DNA from: Quatrionicoccus australiensis
Lineage (GTDB): Bacteria > Pseudomonadota > Gammaproteobacteria > Burkholderiales > Rhodocyclaceae
Assembly: GCF_020510425.1 (NCBI RefSeq)
Contig: NZ_JAHBAH010000001.1
Span: 930,001-994,000 of the forward strand
Direction of reading: 5' to 3'
DNA: 64,000 nucleotides
Below are positions 19,297 to 27,443 of the stretch, piece by piece. The translations under genes were made by a program, and so were the position numbers. The notes under the pieces were generated by a model. That model did no database searches, was not told where the DNA came from, and saw only the letters and a list, made by a program, of their open reading frames with translations. Position 1 is the first letter of the stretch, and each line of letters starts with the position of its first letter.

Positions 19297-19842
19297 ATGC
19301 TGTCCCCGAAACACATCCTCTCTGCCCTGCTGCTGTCCGCTGCCCTGGCCACCCCGGCGCTCGCCCTCGAATACCCGATCGGCGTGCCGCAACAGCGCGC
19401 CGGCATGGAAATCGCTGCCGTCTATCTGCAACCGGTCGAAATGGAACCGGAAGGGATGATGAAGAAGGCGACCGACTCCGACATCCACCTCGAAGCCGAC
19501 ATCCACGCCCTGGCCAACAACCCGAACGGCTTCGAGGAAGGCGCCTGGATGCCTTACCTGATGGTCAAGTTCGAAGTCTCCAAGATCGGCGGCGACTACA
19601 AGGTAGCCGGCGACTTCATGCCGATGGTCGCCAACGACGGTCCGCACTACGGCGACAACGTCAAGCTCGCCGGTCCGGGCAAGTACAAGGTGAAGTACAC
19701 CATCCTGCCGCCGTCGGCCAACCCGCACGCCCACTTCGGCCGCCACACCGACCGCGCCACCGGCGTGCGTCCGTGGTTCAAGCCGTTTGAAGTCGAATAC
19801 GAATTCACTTACGTCGGCATCGGCAAAAAAGGCGGGTACTAA
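19297..19842 (+). CDS. ftrA: periplasmic iron-uptake protein of the P19/FtrA family
   Basis: A 181-residue periplasmic protein with a signal peptide (about 1-23, ending ATPALALEYP). The mature part matches the P19/Tpd family: EYPIGVPQQRAGMEIAAVYL and the His/Met metal ligands around MEPEGMMKK, DIHLEADIHA and NPHAHFGRHTDR. P19-type proteins bind copper and iron and deliver iron to an FTR1 permease. AGGAG seven nt upstream decides this start over one 12 codons earlier. It opens the Ftr-type module of the operon. Confidence 0.9.
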   Translation: MLSPKHILSALLLSAALATPALALEYPIGVPQQRAGMEIAAVYLQPVEMEPEGMMKKATDSDIHLEADIHALANNPNGFEEGAWMPYLMVKFEVSKIGGDYKVAGDFMPMVANDGPHYGDNVKLAGPGKYKVKYTILPPSANPHAHFGRHTDRATGVRPWFKPFEVEYEFTYVGIGKKGGY

Positions 19843-19844
19843 GC

Positions 19845-21320
19845 ATGAAACTCAGCCAATTGTCTGCCGCGCTGGTCGCGGCAGGGCTGGCCCTGCCCGC
19901 CCTCGCCGCGCCCGATAGCGCGACCCTGCAAAAACTGCTCGAGCGCATGGAAAAGCTCGAAGCACGCAATGCCGAGCTGGAAAAGAAGGTCAAGACCCTC
20001 GAAGGTGAAAGCGAGGAAATCACCAAGGGCCTCGACAGCCCGCGCCTGTCGCAGTACGAGCCGGAACTGACGGTACGCCTCAAGGCGGTCGAAAAGGACG
20101 CCCTGGAAATGAAGAAGGCGGCCAGGATCGCCGAAGGCCTCGAAGGCATCAAGGTCAGTGCCGCGCTCGCCACGGTCGGCCAGCACGCGAGCGGCCTGCC
20201 GCAAGGCATCGAGAACGGCAGCAGCCAGCTCAACTACCGCGCCGACATCTCGGTCGAACTGCCGCTCGCCCCGATCGGCGATATCGAGCACAAGCTGTTC
20301 GCCCATCTGCGCATGGGCCAGGGCCTGGGCCTGAATGCCGCATTCTCCAATCTCGGCTTCTTCTCGAGCGCACCGAATGCGCTGGCCTTCCGCGCTTCCG
20401 GCGCCAGCCCGGACGACTCGGTGACCATTCTCGGCCAGGCCTGGTACCAGGCAGCGATCCCGCTGCCCTTCCTCGGCTTCAAGCCCTATTCGCGGGAAAC
20501 GCTCGAACTCACCTTCGGCAAAATGGACATCTTCGGCTTCTTCGACCAGAACGCCGCCGCCGGCGACGAATCGAAGCAATTCCTCAACTCCGTCTTCGTG
20601 CATAACCCGCTGCTCGATGCCGCCGGCGAAGTCGGCGTCGATGCCAACGGCTTCCAGCCCGGTTTCGTCGCTTCCTACCTGAACTACGTCGACAAGACCC
20701 AACCCTGGCGCCTGTCGATCGGCCTGTTCGGAGCCGGCGACAAGGGTGCCAATTACCAGCGTAGCCTGACCTCGCCGCTGGTCATGGTGCAGGCTGAGAA
20801 GGAGCTCAAGCTGTTCGGCGGCCTGAGCGGCAATTACCGCATCTACGGCTGGAACCGCAAGGAAGGCGTCGACTTCGACGGCGTCACGACCAGCAAGCAC
20901 ACCGGTATCGGCGCCTCGATCGACCAACGCATCGGCGACGGCATGCGGGTCTTTGCCCGTTACGGCAAGCTGGTCAATGGCGAGCTGCCGTTCAACCAGG
21001 CAGCCACGGCCGGCGCCGAGTTCTCGGGCAGCTACTGGGGTCGCGGCGCCGACGCCATCGGCATCGCCGGCGCCTGGCTACAAGCGGGCAAGGCTTACCG
21101 CAACAGCACGGCGACCGCCTACTACGACAACGACAACCTGTTGCCGGCCTACAGCTTCACGCCCAAGGGTGCCGAGAAAGTCGCCGAAATCTACTACCGC
21201 TACCGCCTGTCGCCGCAATTCGAAATCTCGCCCGACTTCCAGTACGTGACGAACGGCGGCGGCAACGCCGATGCCAAGTCGGTCAAGGTCTTCGCCTTGC
21301 GCGCCAATATTGCCTATTAA
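19845..21320 (+). CDS. OprB-like outer-membrane porin with coiled-coil N-terminus
   Basis: A 491-residue exported protein. Signal peptide about 1-22 (ending LPALAAPDS), then a coiled coil (LEKKVKTLEGESEEITKG region, 28-65), as in trimeric or peptidoglycan-linked porins. A beta-barrel resembling the carbohydrate-selective porin OprB family follows (ISVELPLAPIGDIEHKLFAH, RYRLSPQFEISPDFQYV), with an aromatic C-terminus (ANIAY). It sits 2 nt after ftrA and 9 nt before the cupredoxin gene, so it is part of the iron operon. OprB porins usually pass sugars; an iron role here is an inference from context. Confidence 0.82.
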   Translation: MKLSQLSAALVAAGLALPALAAPDSATLQKLLERMEKLEARNAELEKKVKTLEGESEEITKGLDSPRLSQYEPELTVRLKAVEKDALEMKKAARIAEGLEGIKVSAALATVGQHASGLPQGIENGSSQLNYRADISVELPLAPIGDIEHKLFAHLRMGQGLGLNAAFSNLGFFSSAPNALAFRASGASPDDSVTILGQAWYQAAIPLPFLGFKPYSRETLELTFGKMDIFGFFDQNAAAGDESKQFLNSVFVHNPLLDAAGEVGVDANGFQPGFVASYLNYVDKTQPWRLSIGLFGAGDKGANYQRSLTSPLVMVQAEKELKLFGGLSGNYRIYGWNRKEGVDFDGVTTSKHTGIGASIDQRIGDGMRVFARYGKLVNGELPFNQAATAGAEFSGSYWGRGADAIGIAGAWLQAGKAYRNSTATAYYDNDNLLPAYSFTPKGAEKVAEIYYRYRLSPQFEISPDFQYVTNGGGNADAKSVKVFALRANIAY

Positions 21321-21329
21321 GGAAACACG

Positions 21330-21662
21330 ATGAAACACGCTCTCCATTCCGTGGTTTTTGCCCTTTTTCTCGCGTCGACCGCTGCGCTGGCCGACGACAT
21401 GCCCACGTACAAGCTGACGATGAAGGACGGACGTTTCTATCCGGAAACGCTGGAAGTTCCCGCCCTGACCCGCTTTCGCCTGGAAGTGAAAAACGAGGGG
21501 CCGGGCGCCACGGAATTCGAGAGCCTCGAATTGAAGAAGGAACTGGTGCTCGCCCCCGGCGTCACGCGCAACCTGGTTTTCTACCCTATGAAACCCGGCA
21601 CCTACAAGTTCTTCGACGACTTCCACCCGGAAACCGGCCAGGGCCGGATCGTCGCCAAGTAA
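21330..21662 (+). CDS. ftrB: periplasmic cupredoxin-domain protein (FtrB-like)
   Basis: A 110-residue periplasmic protein: signal peptide about 1-21 (LASTAALADD), then one cupredoxin-like beta-sandwich (YKLTMKDGRFYPETLEVPA, GVTRNLVFYPMKPGTYKFFD, DFHPETGQGRIVAK). It resembles FtrB and the EfeO N-terminal domain, proposed to oxidise or pass Fe(II) to the FTR1 permease. The classical Cys ligand of blue copper proteins is absent; His and Met remain as candidates. Strong ribosome site AAGGAA. It lies directly before ftrC. Confidence 0.85.
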   Translation: MKHALHSVVFALFLASTAALADDMPTYKLTMKDGRFYPETLEVPALTRFRLEVKNEGPGATEFESLELKKELVLAPGVTRNLVFYPMKPGTYKFFDDFHPETGQGRIVAK

Positions 21663-21695
21663 ATCAGCCAACAAGACAACACAACGGAGTTCAGC

Positions 21696-22499
21696 ATGGG
21701 TAACGCCTTTTTCGTGGTCTGGCGGGAAAGCCTCGAGGCTTTCCTGATCGCCGGCATCCTCTACGCCTGGCTGAAAGCCAACGACGACAGCGGCCAGGGT
21801 CGCCGCGCCCTCTTTCTCGGCCTGGCCGCCGGGGCCGGGCTGGCCATGCTGCTCGGCTGGGCGCTGCTGACCGTACAGGACGAACTGACCGGCGAAGCCC
21901 TCGACATGTTCCAGACAGCAACGCTCTTCGTCGCTGCCGGCCTGATCACGCAAATGGTCCTGTGGATGCACAAGCACGGCCGGCAAATGAAGGCCCGGCT
22001 GCATGCCGACCTCGCCGCTGCGGCCGAGAAATCGGGGCATCTCGGCGTCGCCGTCGTCGCCGCACTGGCGGTCGCGCGCGAAGGCGCCGAAACGGTGATC
22101 TTCCTCTATGGCATGGCGCAGGAAGGCGACCTGAGCGCGCTGCTGCTCGGCGCCCTGGCCGGTTTTGCCGGTGCCGGCGCAACCGCCTGGCTGGCCGCCA
22201 AGAGCCTGGCCCGCCTCAACATCGGCCTGTTGCTGCGCCTCTCCTCGATCCTGCTCCTGGTTCTCGCCTCGGCCCTGCTCATTTCGGCCATCGACCGCCT
22301 GCTCGGCGCCGGCTGGCTGCCGCCGTTGCTCGACCCGGTCTGGGACAGCTCGGCCCTGCTCGACGACGGCACCAAGGCCGGCAAGCTGATCGCCGACTTC
22401 TCCGGCTACCGCGCCCGCCCGGCGCTGACTTCGCTGCTTGCCTGGGCGACCTACTGGGGCGTCGTCATCTTCGCCTGGCGGAGAAGCGGCCGTGGCTGA
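21696..22499 (+). CDS. ftrC: FTR1-family iron permease (FtrC)
   Basis: A 267-residue inner-membrane iron permease. About seven hydrophobic segments are seen, and both signature R-E-x-x-E motifs are present: RESLE at residues 10-14 and REGAE in VAREGAETVIFLYG (about 130). These carboxylates carry iron through the pore in the Ftr1/EfeU family. It overlaps the next gene (ftrD) by 8 nt. Together with the P19 protein, cupredoxin and ferredoxin-like protein it makes a complete FtrABCD-type uptake system. Confidence 0.95.
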   Translation: MGNAFFVVWRESLEAFLIAGILYAWLKANDDSGQGRRALFLGLAAGAGLAMLLGWALLTVQDELTGEALDMFQTATLFVAAGLITQMVLWMHKHGRQMKARLHADLAAAAEKSGHLGVAVVAALAVAREGAETVIFLYGMAQEGDLSALLLGALAGFAGAGATAWLAAKSLARLNIGLLLRLSSILLLVLASALLISAIDRLLGAGWLPPLLDPVWDSSALLDDGTKAGKLIADFSGYRARPALTSLLAWATYWGVVIFAWRRSGRG

Positions 22500-23904
22500 A
22501 CATGTCATCGCTTTCCATGCCAGCCGGCCAACCCCGGACCAACCGGCCGCCAGCGGTCGACTCGCCAGAATCGGCCTTTTCCTGCGCAGGCACCGCAAGC
22601 TGATCATCAGCGTGCAGTGGATCATCGTCGTGCTCTACGCGGCGATGGTGATCATCCCGGCCTTTTTGCCGCTGCCGCCGGAAGATGCGCATATCTGGGA
22701 CAACCTGCGCCTGTTCGCGCAATTCTGCTTCTGGGGTCTGTGGTGGCCGGGCGTGATGATCGCCACGGTGACCATGGGCCGCGTCTGGTGCGGCCTGTTC
22801 TGCCCGGAAGGCGCGGTTTCCGAATGGGTCAGCCAGTACGGCCGGGGCAAGGCGCTGCCACGCTGGCTGAAATGGACCGGCTGGCCGTTCGTCGCCTTCG
22901 TCTGCACGACGGTGTACGGTCAACTGGTCAGCGTCTATGAATATCCGCAGGCGGCGCTGCTGGTGCTCGGCGGCTCAACCATCGCCGCCATCGGCATCGG
23001 CCTGCTCTACGGCCGCGAAAAACGCATCTGGTGCCGCTACCTGTGCCCGGCCTCCGGCGTCTTCGCCGTGCTGGCCAAGATCGCACCGGTGCATTACAAG
23101 GTCGACCGCGATGCCTGGGATCGTTACCAGGGCGATTTCGAGCCGGTCAATTGCGCCCCGCTGCTCGACGTCCGGCGCATGACCAGCGCCTCCGAATGCC
23201 ATGGCTGCGGACGCTGCGCCGGCCAGCGCGATGCCGTCACCTTCTCGGCCCGCTCACCCTTCGCCGAAGTCCTCGACCTCGACGCACCGGCCCGGACGCC
23301 GGATGCGCTGACCCTCGTCTACGGCGTGCTCGGCGTCGCCACCGCCGCCTTCCAGTGGACGCTCAGCCCCTGGCTGCTCGCGATCAAGCTGGCCGCCGCC
23401 GACTGGCTGGTCGAGCACAACCATTTCGCGCTGCTCGACAACGACGTGCCCTGGTGGCTGCTGACGCATTACCCGGAAGCCAGCGACATGTTCACCTGGC
23501 TCGACGGCGCACTGGTCCTCGGCTATCTGCTCGGTGGCGGTTTCCTGCTCGGCAGCGCGCTGCTCGTCGGCCCGGCGATTGCCGCCCGGCTGCTGCGGAC
23601 TCAGACCCTGAACTGGCAACGCTTCACCCTTGCCCTGACGCCACTCGCCGCCGCCAGCGTCATCCTCGGCCTGTCGATGTTGACCGTGACCCATCTCAAG
23701 GCCGAGCATTTCTGGCTCGGCTGGCTGCCGTACTTCCGCATCAGCCTGCTCAGCGCCGGCTGCCTGGGCAGCCTGTGGCTGGCTTTCGGTCTGATTCGGC
23801 AAGCACCGAGCAGCCTGCCATCTCGTGCCAGCGCTCTTTTTGCCATGCTCCTGCCGAACGCCCTGATGGCGACCGTATGGACGCTGGTTTTCTTCATCTG
23901 GTGA
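22492..23904 (+). CDS. ftrD: polyferredoxin-like membrane protein (FtrD)
   Basis: A 470-residue inner-membrane iron-sulfur protein of the NapH/RdxA-like type found in Ftr operons. Several membrane helices flank Cys clusters: CGLFCPEGAVSEW and CRYLCPASGVFAVL (both C-x3-C-P), plus CHGCGRCAGQ, enough for one or two 4Fe-4S centres. The likely start is GTG at 22492, overlapping ftrC by 8 nt, with GGAGAAG six nt upstream; an earlier ATG would overlap ftrC by 60 nt. It is thought to move electrons to or from the iron being imported. Confidence 0.88.
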   Translation: MAEHVIAFHASRPTPDQPAASGRLARIGLFLRRHRKLIISVQWIIVVLYAAMVIIPAFLPLPPEDAHIWDNLRLFAQFCFWGLWWPGVMIATVTMGRVWCGLFCPEGAVSEWVSQYGRGKALPRWLKWTGWPFVAFVCTTVYGQLVSVYEYPQAALLVLGGSTIAAIGIGLLYGREKRIWCRYLCPASGVFAVLAKIAPVHYKVDRDAWDRYQGDFEPVNCAPLLDVRRMTSASECHGCGRCAGQRDAVTFSARSPFAEVLDLDAPARTPDALTLVYGVLGVATAAFQWTLSPWLLAIKLAAADWLVEHNHFALLDNDVPWWLLTHYPEASDMFTWLDGALVLGYLLGGGFLLGSALLVGPAIAARLLRTQTLNWQRFTLALTPLAAASVILGLSMLTVTHLKAEHFWLGWLPYFRISLLSAGCLGSLWLAFGLIRQAPSSLPSRASALFAMLLPNALMATVWTLVFFIW

Positions 23905-23968
23905 GCGTTCCGGCGTAAAGTGGCGAATCCTCGCGTCGCACGCCCCAACCCGAACACCTGCAGCCCAA

Positions 23969-25915
23969 GTGAATAACTCTTTGACCGCCAACAACGCCAT
24001 CCTGCTCGTCGGCCATCCCAACGTCGGCAAATCGGTCCTTTTTCACCGGTTGACCGGTGCCTACGTCAATGTTTCCAACTATCCGGGAACCACCGTCGAA
24101 GTCACCCGTGCCAATACCCGTTTCGATCGCGAAGCCGTGCTCCTCGACACGCCAGGCGTCCTCGCCCTGCCCTCGCGCAGCGATGACGAACGCGCGACGA
24201 TGCGCGCCCTGCTGCACGAAAGCTCGCGCTGTCTCGTCCAGGTCGGCGATGCCAAGAACCTGCGCCGCACGCTGACCCTGACCGCCCTGCTCGCCGAACT
24301 CGGCGTGCCCATGGTGCTGGCGCTCAACATGCATGACGAAGCGGCGGCACGCGGTGTCACCGTCGATATCACGGCACTCGCGGAAGAACTCGGCATCCCG
24401 GTCCTCGCCACCGTGGCCACCGGCGGCGAAGGCATCGGCGAACTGACCGGCAGCCTGGCCAATGCCCGCAAGCCGCAAGCCCTGTTGCGCTACGACGCGG
24501 ATTTCGAAGCCGAAATCGGCGCCATGGCCGATGCCATCACGCGCCTTGCCCCGCACCCGAAACTGGCCGCCCGCGGCCTGGCCATTCTTTTCCTCGGCGG
24601 TGACTCGGCCGTTGCCGACTGGCTCAGGGAAACCGCCGGCCAACATTTCGCCGAACTCGAACAACGCTGTCGCGCTGCCGCCGAACATACCGACGGCGAT
24701 CTGCCGACACTGCTTGCCCGCGAACGCACCGAAGCAGCCGACGCGCTCGCCGCCAGCGTCATCCAGCGCGCCGTCAGGAGCAGCCCGCTGTTGTCGCAGC
24801 GCCTCGGCCAGTACGTCGTCCATCCGGTCTGGGGCATCCCCATCCTGCTCGGCGTACTCTACGTGGTTTACCAGTTCGTCGGCGTCTTTGGTGCAACCAC
24901 TCTGGTCGGCCTGCTTGAGGAGGACCTTTTCGAAGGCATCCTCAATCCGGCCTTCACCGATTTCGTCACCGCAACGGTCAACCTGCCCTGGCTGGCCGAT
25001 TTGCTGGTCGGCCAGTACGGTTTATGGACCATGGGCATGACCTACGCGCTGGCGCTGATCCTGCCCATCGTCACCACCTTCTTCTTTGCCTTCGGCGTCC
25101 TCGAGGATTCCGGCTACCTGCCGCGCCTGACCGTGATCGCCAACCGCCTGTTCGCGCTGATCGGCCTCAACGGCCGCGCCGTTCTGCCGATGGTGCTGGG
25201 GCTGGGCTGCGTCACCATGGCCACCCTGACGACGCGCATCCTGCACAGCCCGCGCGAACGGATGATCACCATCTTCCTGCTCGCCCTGGCCATTCCCTGC
25301 TCGGCGCAGCTCGGTGTCGTGCTCGGCATGCTCGGCGGCGTTTCCTTTACCGCCGTGCTGGTCTGGGCGCTGGCCATGGTTGCCATCCTGCTGCTCTCCG
25401 GCTTCCTTGCCGCCAAGCTGATTCCCGGCCGGCGCATTCCGCTGGTCACCGAACTACCGCCGATGCGCCTGCCGATCATCGGCAATGTGCTGAAGAAAAC
25501 CGGCGGTCGCCTGAAGTGGTATCTGCTCGAGGTCATCCCGCTCTTCCTGCTCGGCACCTTCATCATGTATGTGCTGGACAAGAGCGGCGGCCTGCCGGCC
25601 ATCATCGAAGCCGGCGAACCGCTGGTATCGGGCTGGCTCGGCCTGCCGAAAGAGGCTTCGGCCGCCTTCGTGATGGGCTTCCTGCGCCGCGATTTCGGCG
25701 CCACCGGCCTGTTTGCGATGGCCCACGATTTGTCGCCGATCCAGGCCGTGGTCGGCATGATCACCATCACCTTGTTCATCCCCTGCTTTGCCAGCCTGAT
25801 GATGATGGTCAAGGAGCAAGGAGCAAAAGTCGCCATCGGCATGGTCGCCGTCATCGTCCCCTTCGCCTTTTTTGTCGGCGGCCTGTTCAACATCATCCTG
25901 CACGCCGTCTGGTAA
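23969..25915 (+). CDS. feoB: ferrous iron transporter FeoB
   Basis: A 648-residue inner-membrane Fe(II) transporter with an N-terminal G-protein domain. G1 is GHPNVGKS (residues 15-22), G3 DTPG, G4 NMHD. The C-terminal part has the two Gate repeats with FFFAFGVLEDSGYLPRL and LGCVTMATLTTRILHSPRE, and the FeoB core with CSAQLG. It is shorter than E. coli FeoB (773) but typical of compact forms. The start is GTG with no strong ribosome site. feoA follows after 4 nt, the reverse of the usual feoA-feoB order. Confidence 0.95.
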   Translation: MNNSLTANNAILLVGHPNVGKSVLFHRLTGAYVNVSNYPGTTVEVTRANTRFDREAVLLDTPGVLALPSRSDDERATMRALLHESSRCLVQVGDAKNLRRTLTLTALLAELGVPMVLALNMHDEAAARGVTVDITALAEELGIPVLATVATGGEGIGELTGSLANARKPQALLRYDADFEAEIGAMADAITRLAPHPKLAARGLAILFLGGDSAVADWLRETAGQHFAELEQRCRAAAEHTDGDLPTLLARERTEAADALAASVIQRAVRSSPLLSQRLGQYVVHPVWGIPILLGVLYVVYQFVGVFGATTLVGLLEEDLFEGILNPAFTDFVTATVNLPWLADLLVGQYGLWTMGMTYALALILPIVTTFFFAFGVLEDSGYLPRLTVIANRLFALIGLNGRAVLPMVLGLGCVTMATLTTRILHSPRERMITIFLLALAIPCSAQLGVVLGMLGGVSFTAVLVWALAMVAILLLSGFLAAKLIPGRRIPLVTELPPMRLPIIGNVLKKTGGRLKWYLLEVIPLFLLGTFIMYVLDKSGGLPAIIEAGEPLVSGWLGLPKEASAAFVMGFLRRDFGATGLFAMAHDLSPIQAVVGMITITLFIPCFASLMMMVKEQGAKVAIGMVAVIVPFAFFVGGLFNIILHAVW

Positions 25916-25919
25916 GCCC

Positions 25920-26177
25920 ATGAGTCCGAAACACGAAGCCCGCCTCCCCCTCGCCTTCATCACGCCGGGCAGCGAAGTCCGTCTGGTTGCGCTGGGCGAC
26001 GAGATCGACCCGCTTCAGCGCGAGCAACTGACTGCCTACGGCCTGGCCGAAAACCGGCCGATTCGGGTGCTGCAGCAGAAGCCGATGACCGTCATTCTTG
26101 CCGACGAAGTGGAACTTGCCCTGGAACATGCTGTCGCACGCCATATCTGGGTGGAAAAGCACGCTTCACCCGACTAG
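25920..26177 (+). CDS. feoA: FeoA-domain protein
   Basis: An 85-residue cytoplasmic SH3-like FeoA-domain protein that would modulate FeoB. The pattern GSEVRLVALGDEIDP, LAENRPIRVLQQKPMTVIL and DEVELALEHAVARHIWVEK fits the FeoA fold (small beta-barrel, C-terminal ILV-rich strand). It begins 4 nt after the feoB stop, so translation is probably coupled. Sequence identity to E. coli FeoA is low, hence the call rests on pattern plus context. Confidence 0.85.
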   Translation: MSPKHEARLPLAFITPGSEVRLVALGDEIDPLQREQLTAYGLAENRPIRVLQQKPMTVILADEVELALEHAVARHIWVEKHASPD

Positions 26178-26250
26178 AATGGCCGCTCCAGGCAAGCCAG
26201 CCGATATTCGCCAGCCAGCCGCCAGTTTTCAACGAACTCCGGAGAATGCA

Positions 26251-26736
26251 ATGAAGGGCGACAAGAAAATCATCGACATCCTGAACGATCTGCTGGCCGG
26301 CGAACTGACCGCCGTCGACCAGTACCTGATCCATGGCGAGATGTACGCCGACATGGGACTGGGCCAACTGGCCGAGAAGTCCATCCACGAGTCCGACCAC
26401 GAACGCCAGCACGCCCGCGCCATCATCCAGCGCATCCTGTTCCTCGAAGGCAAGCCGGACCTTTCCAGACGCGATGCCCTGAAAATCGGCAAGAACGTAC
26501 CGGAAATGCTCAAATCCGACCTCAACGTCGAATACAAGGTCGATGGCGAACTCAAGAAAGCCATCGCCGCCTGTGAAAAGGCCCAGGACTACGTGACCCG
26601 CGACATGCTGGCCGTGCAGCTTGAGGATACCGAGATGGATCACGCCTACTTCCTCGAAAAACAATTGAAGCTGATCGAACTGGTCGGCCTCCAGAATTAC
26701 CAGCAGAGCCAGATGGGCTCGGGCACCCCGGCTTAA
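26251..26736 (+). CDS. bfr1: bacterioferritin subunit with ferroxidase site, lacking haem Met52
   Basis: A 161-residue four-helix ferritin subunit. Numbered like E. coli Bfr, ferroxidase ligands are kept: Glu18, Glu51, His54 (HERQH, 50-54), Glu94 and the last-helix E-x-x-H (Glu128-Met-Asp-His131, shifted by one). The haem-binding Met52 is replaced by Arg. The subunit should oxidise and store iron but not bind haem on its own. It is followed after 9 nt by a second subunit with the opposite pattern. Start set by GGAG ahead of MKGDKK. Confidence 0.93.
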   Translation: MKGDKKIIDILNDLLAGELTAVDQYLIHGEMYADMGLGQLAEKSIHESDHERQHARAIIQRILFLEGKPDLSRRDALKIGKNVPEMLKSDLNVEYKVDGELKKAIAACEKAQDYVTRDMLAVQLEDTEMDHAYFLEKQLKLIELVGLQNYQQSQMGSGTPA

Positions 26737-26745
26737 GGAGCAGGC

Positions 26746-27228
26746 ATGAAAGGCGACAAGAAAGTCATCGAAGCCCTGAACAAGGTGCTGAAGAACGAGC
26801 TGACCTCGATCAACCAGTATTTCCTGCATGCCCGCATGTTCCGCAACTGGGGCCTGGAAAAGCTCAACGACTACCAGTACAAGCAGTCGATCCGCGTCAT
26901 GAAGGAAGCCGACGAAATCATCGAACGCGTCCTTTTCCTCGAGGGTCTGCCCAACCTGCAGAATCTCGGCAAGCTGCTGATCGGCGAAAACGTCGTCGAA
27001 TGCCTGGCCGGCGACCTCAAGTACGAGCGTGAAATCCAGCGCCCGCTGCTGATCGAGTCCATCGCCCTGTGCGAGGAACTGCAGGATTACGTCAGCCGCG
27101 ACCTGCTGGAGGATCTGCTGGAACACTGCGAGGAAGCAATCGACTGGCTGGAAACGCAACAGACCCTGATCAAGGATGTGACCCTGCCGAATTATCTGCA
27201 GGCCCACATGGAGCCGGGTGGCGACTAA
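26746..27228 (+). CDS. bfr2: bacterioferritin subunit with haem Met52, degenerate ferroxidase site
   Basis: A 160-residue bacterioferritin subunit. Met52 is present (RVMKEAD, 50-56), so it can share the inter-subunit haem. However Glu51 is Val, His54 is Glu, and the last-helix pair is Cys128 and Ala131 in place of Glu and His; only Glu18 and Glu94 remain. It should therefore not have ferroxidase activity and most likely co-assembles with the neighbouring subunit. Heteromeric bacterioferritins of this kind are known from Neisseria and Magnetospirillum. A strong terminator follows. Confidence 0.93.
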   Translation: MKGDKKVIEALNKVLKNELTSINQYFLHARMFRNWGLEKLNDYQYKQSIRVMKEADEIIERVLFLEGLPNLQNLGKLLIGENVVECLAGDLKYEREIQRPLLIESIALCEELQDYVSRDLLEDLLEHCEEAIDWLETQQTLIKDVTLPNYLQAHMEPGGD

Positions 27229-27250
27229 GCAACCAACCTGGTTCCAGCAC

Positions 27251-27279
27251 AAGCCGCAGCATCGACTGCGGCTTTTTTT
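27251..27279 (+). terminator. intrinsic terminator closing the iron operon
   Basis: Perfect 9-bp stem (27251-27259 with 27266-27274), 6-nt loop and a T-run to 27279, starting 22 nt after the second bacterioferritin stop. It marks the likely 3' end of the hemP-bfr transcript. Confidence 0.9.
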
Positions 27280-27443
27280 CGCCCGAAAACCGCATGTCAT
27301 GCACTGACCGGAAAGCGCTGGCAAGACATCGGGAAATACCTGCAAACAGGTAGATTCGAGTGGAGTAGAATCACGCGCAAAGTACAGGGGATGCGACACA
27401 GCAAGTGTCGCGATGACAAGAAAATAGCACCGGACCCGGACTC

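Noticed and set aside
27391..27411. Small GCGACAC/GTGTCGC hairpin upstream of the second hybrid kinase as a riboswitch or regulatory RNA
   Set aside because: A single 7-bp stem with no further structure or conserved element.
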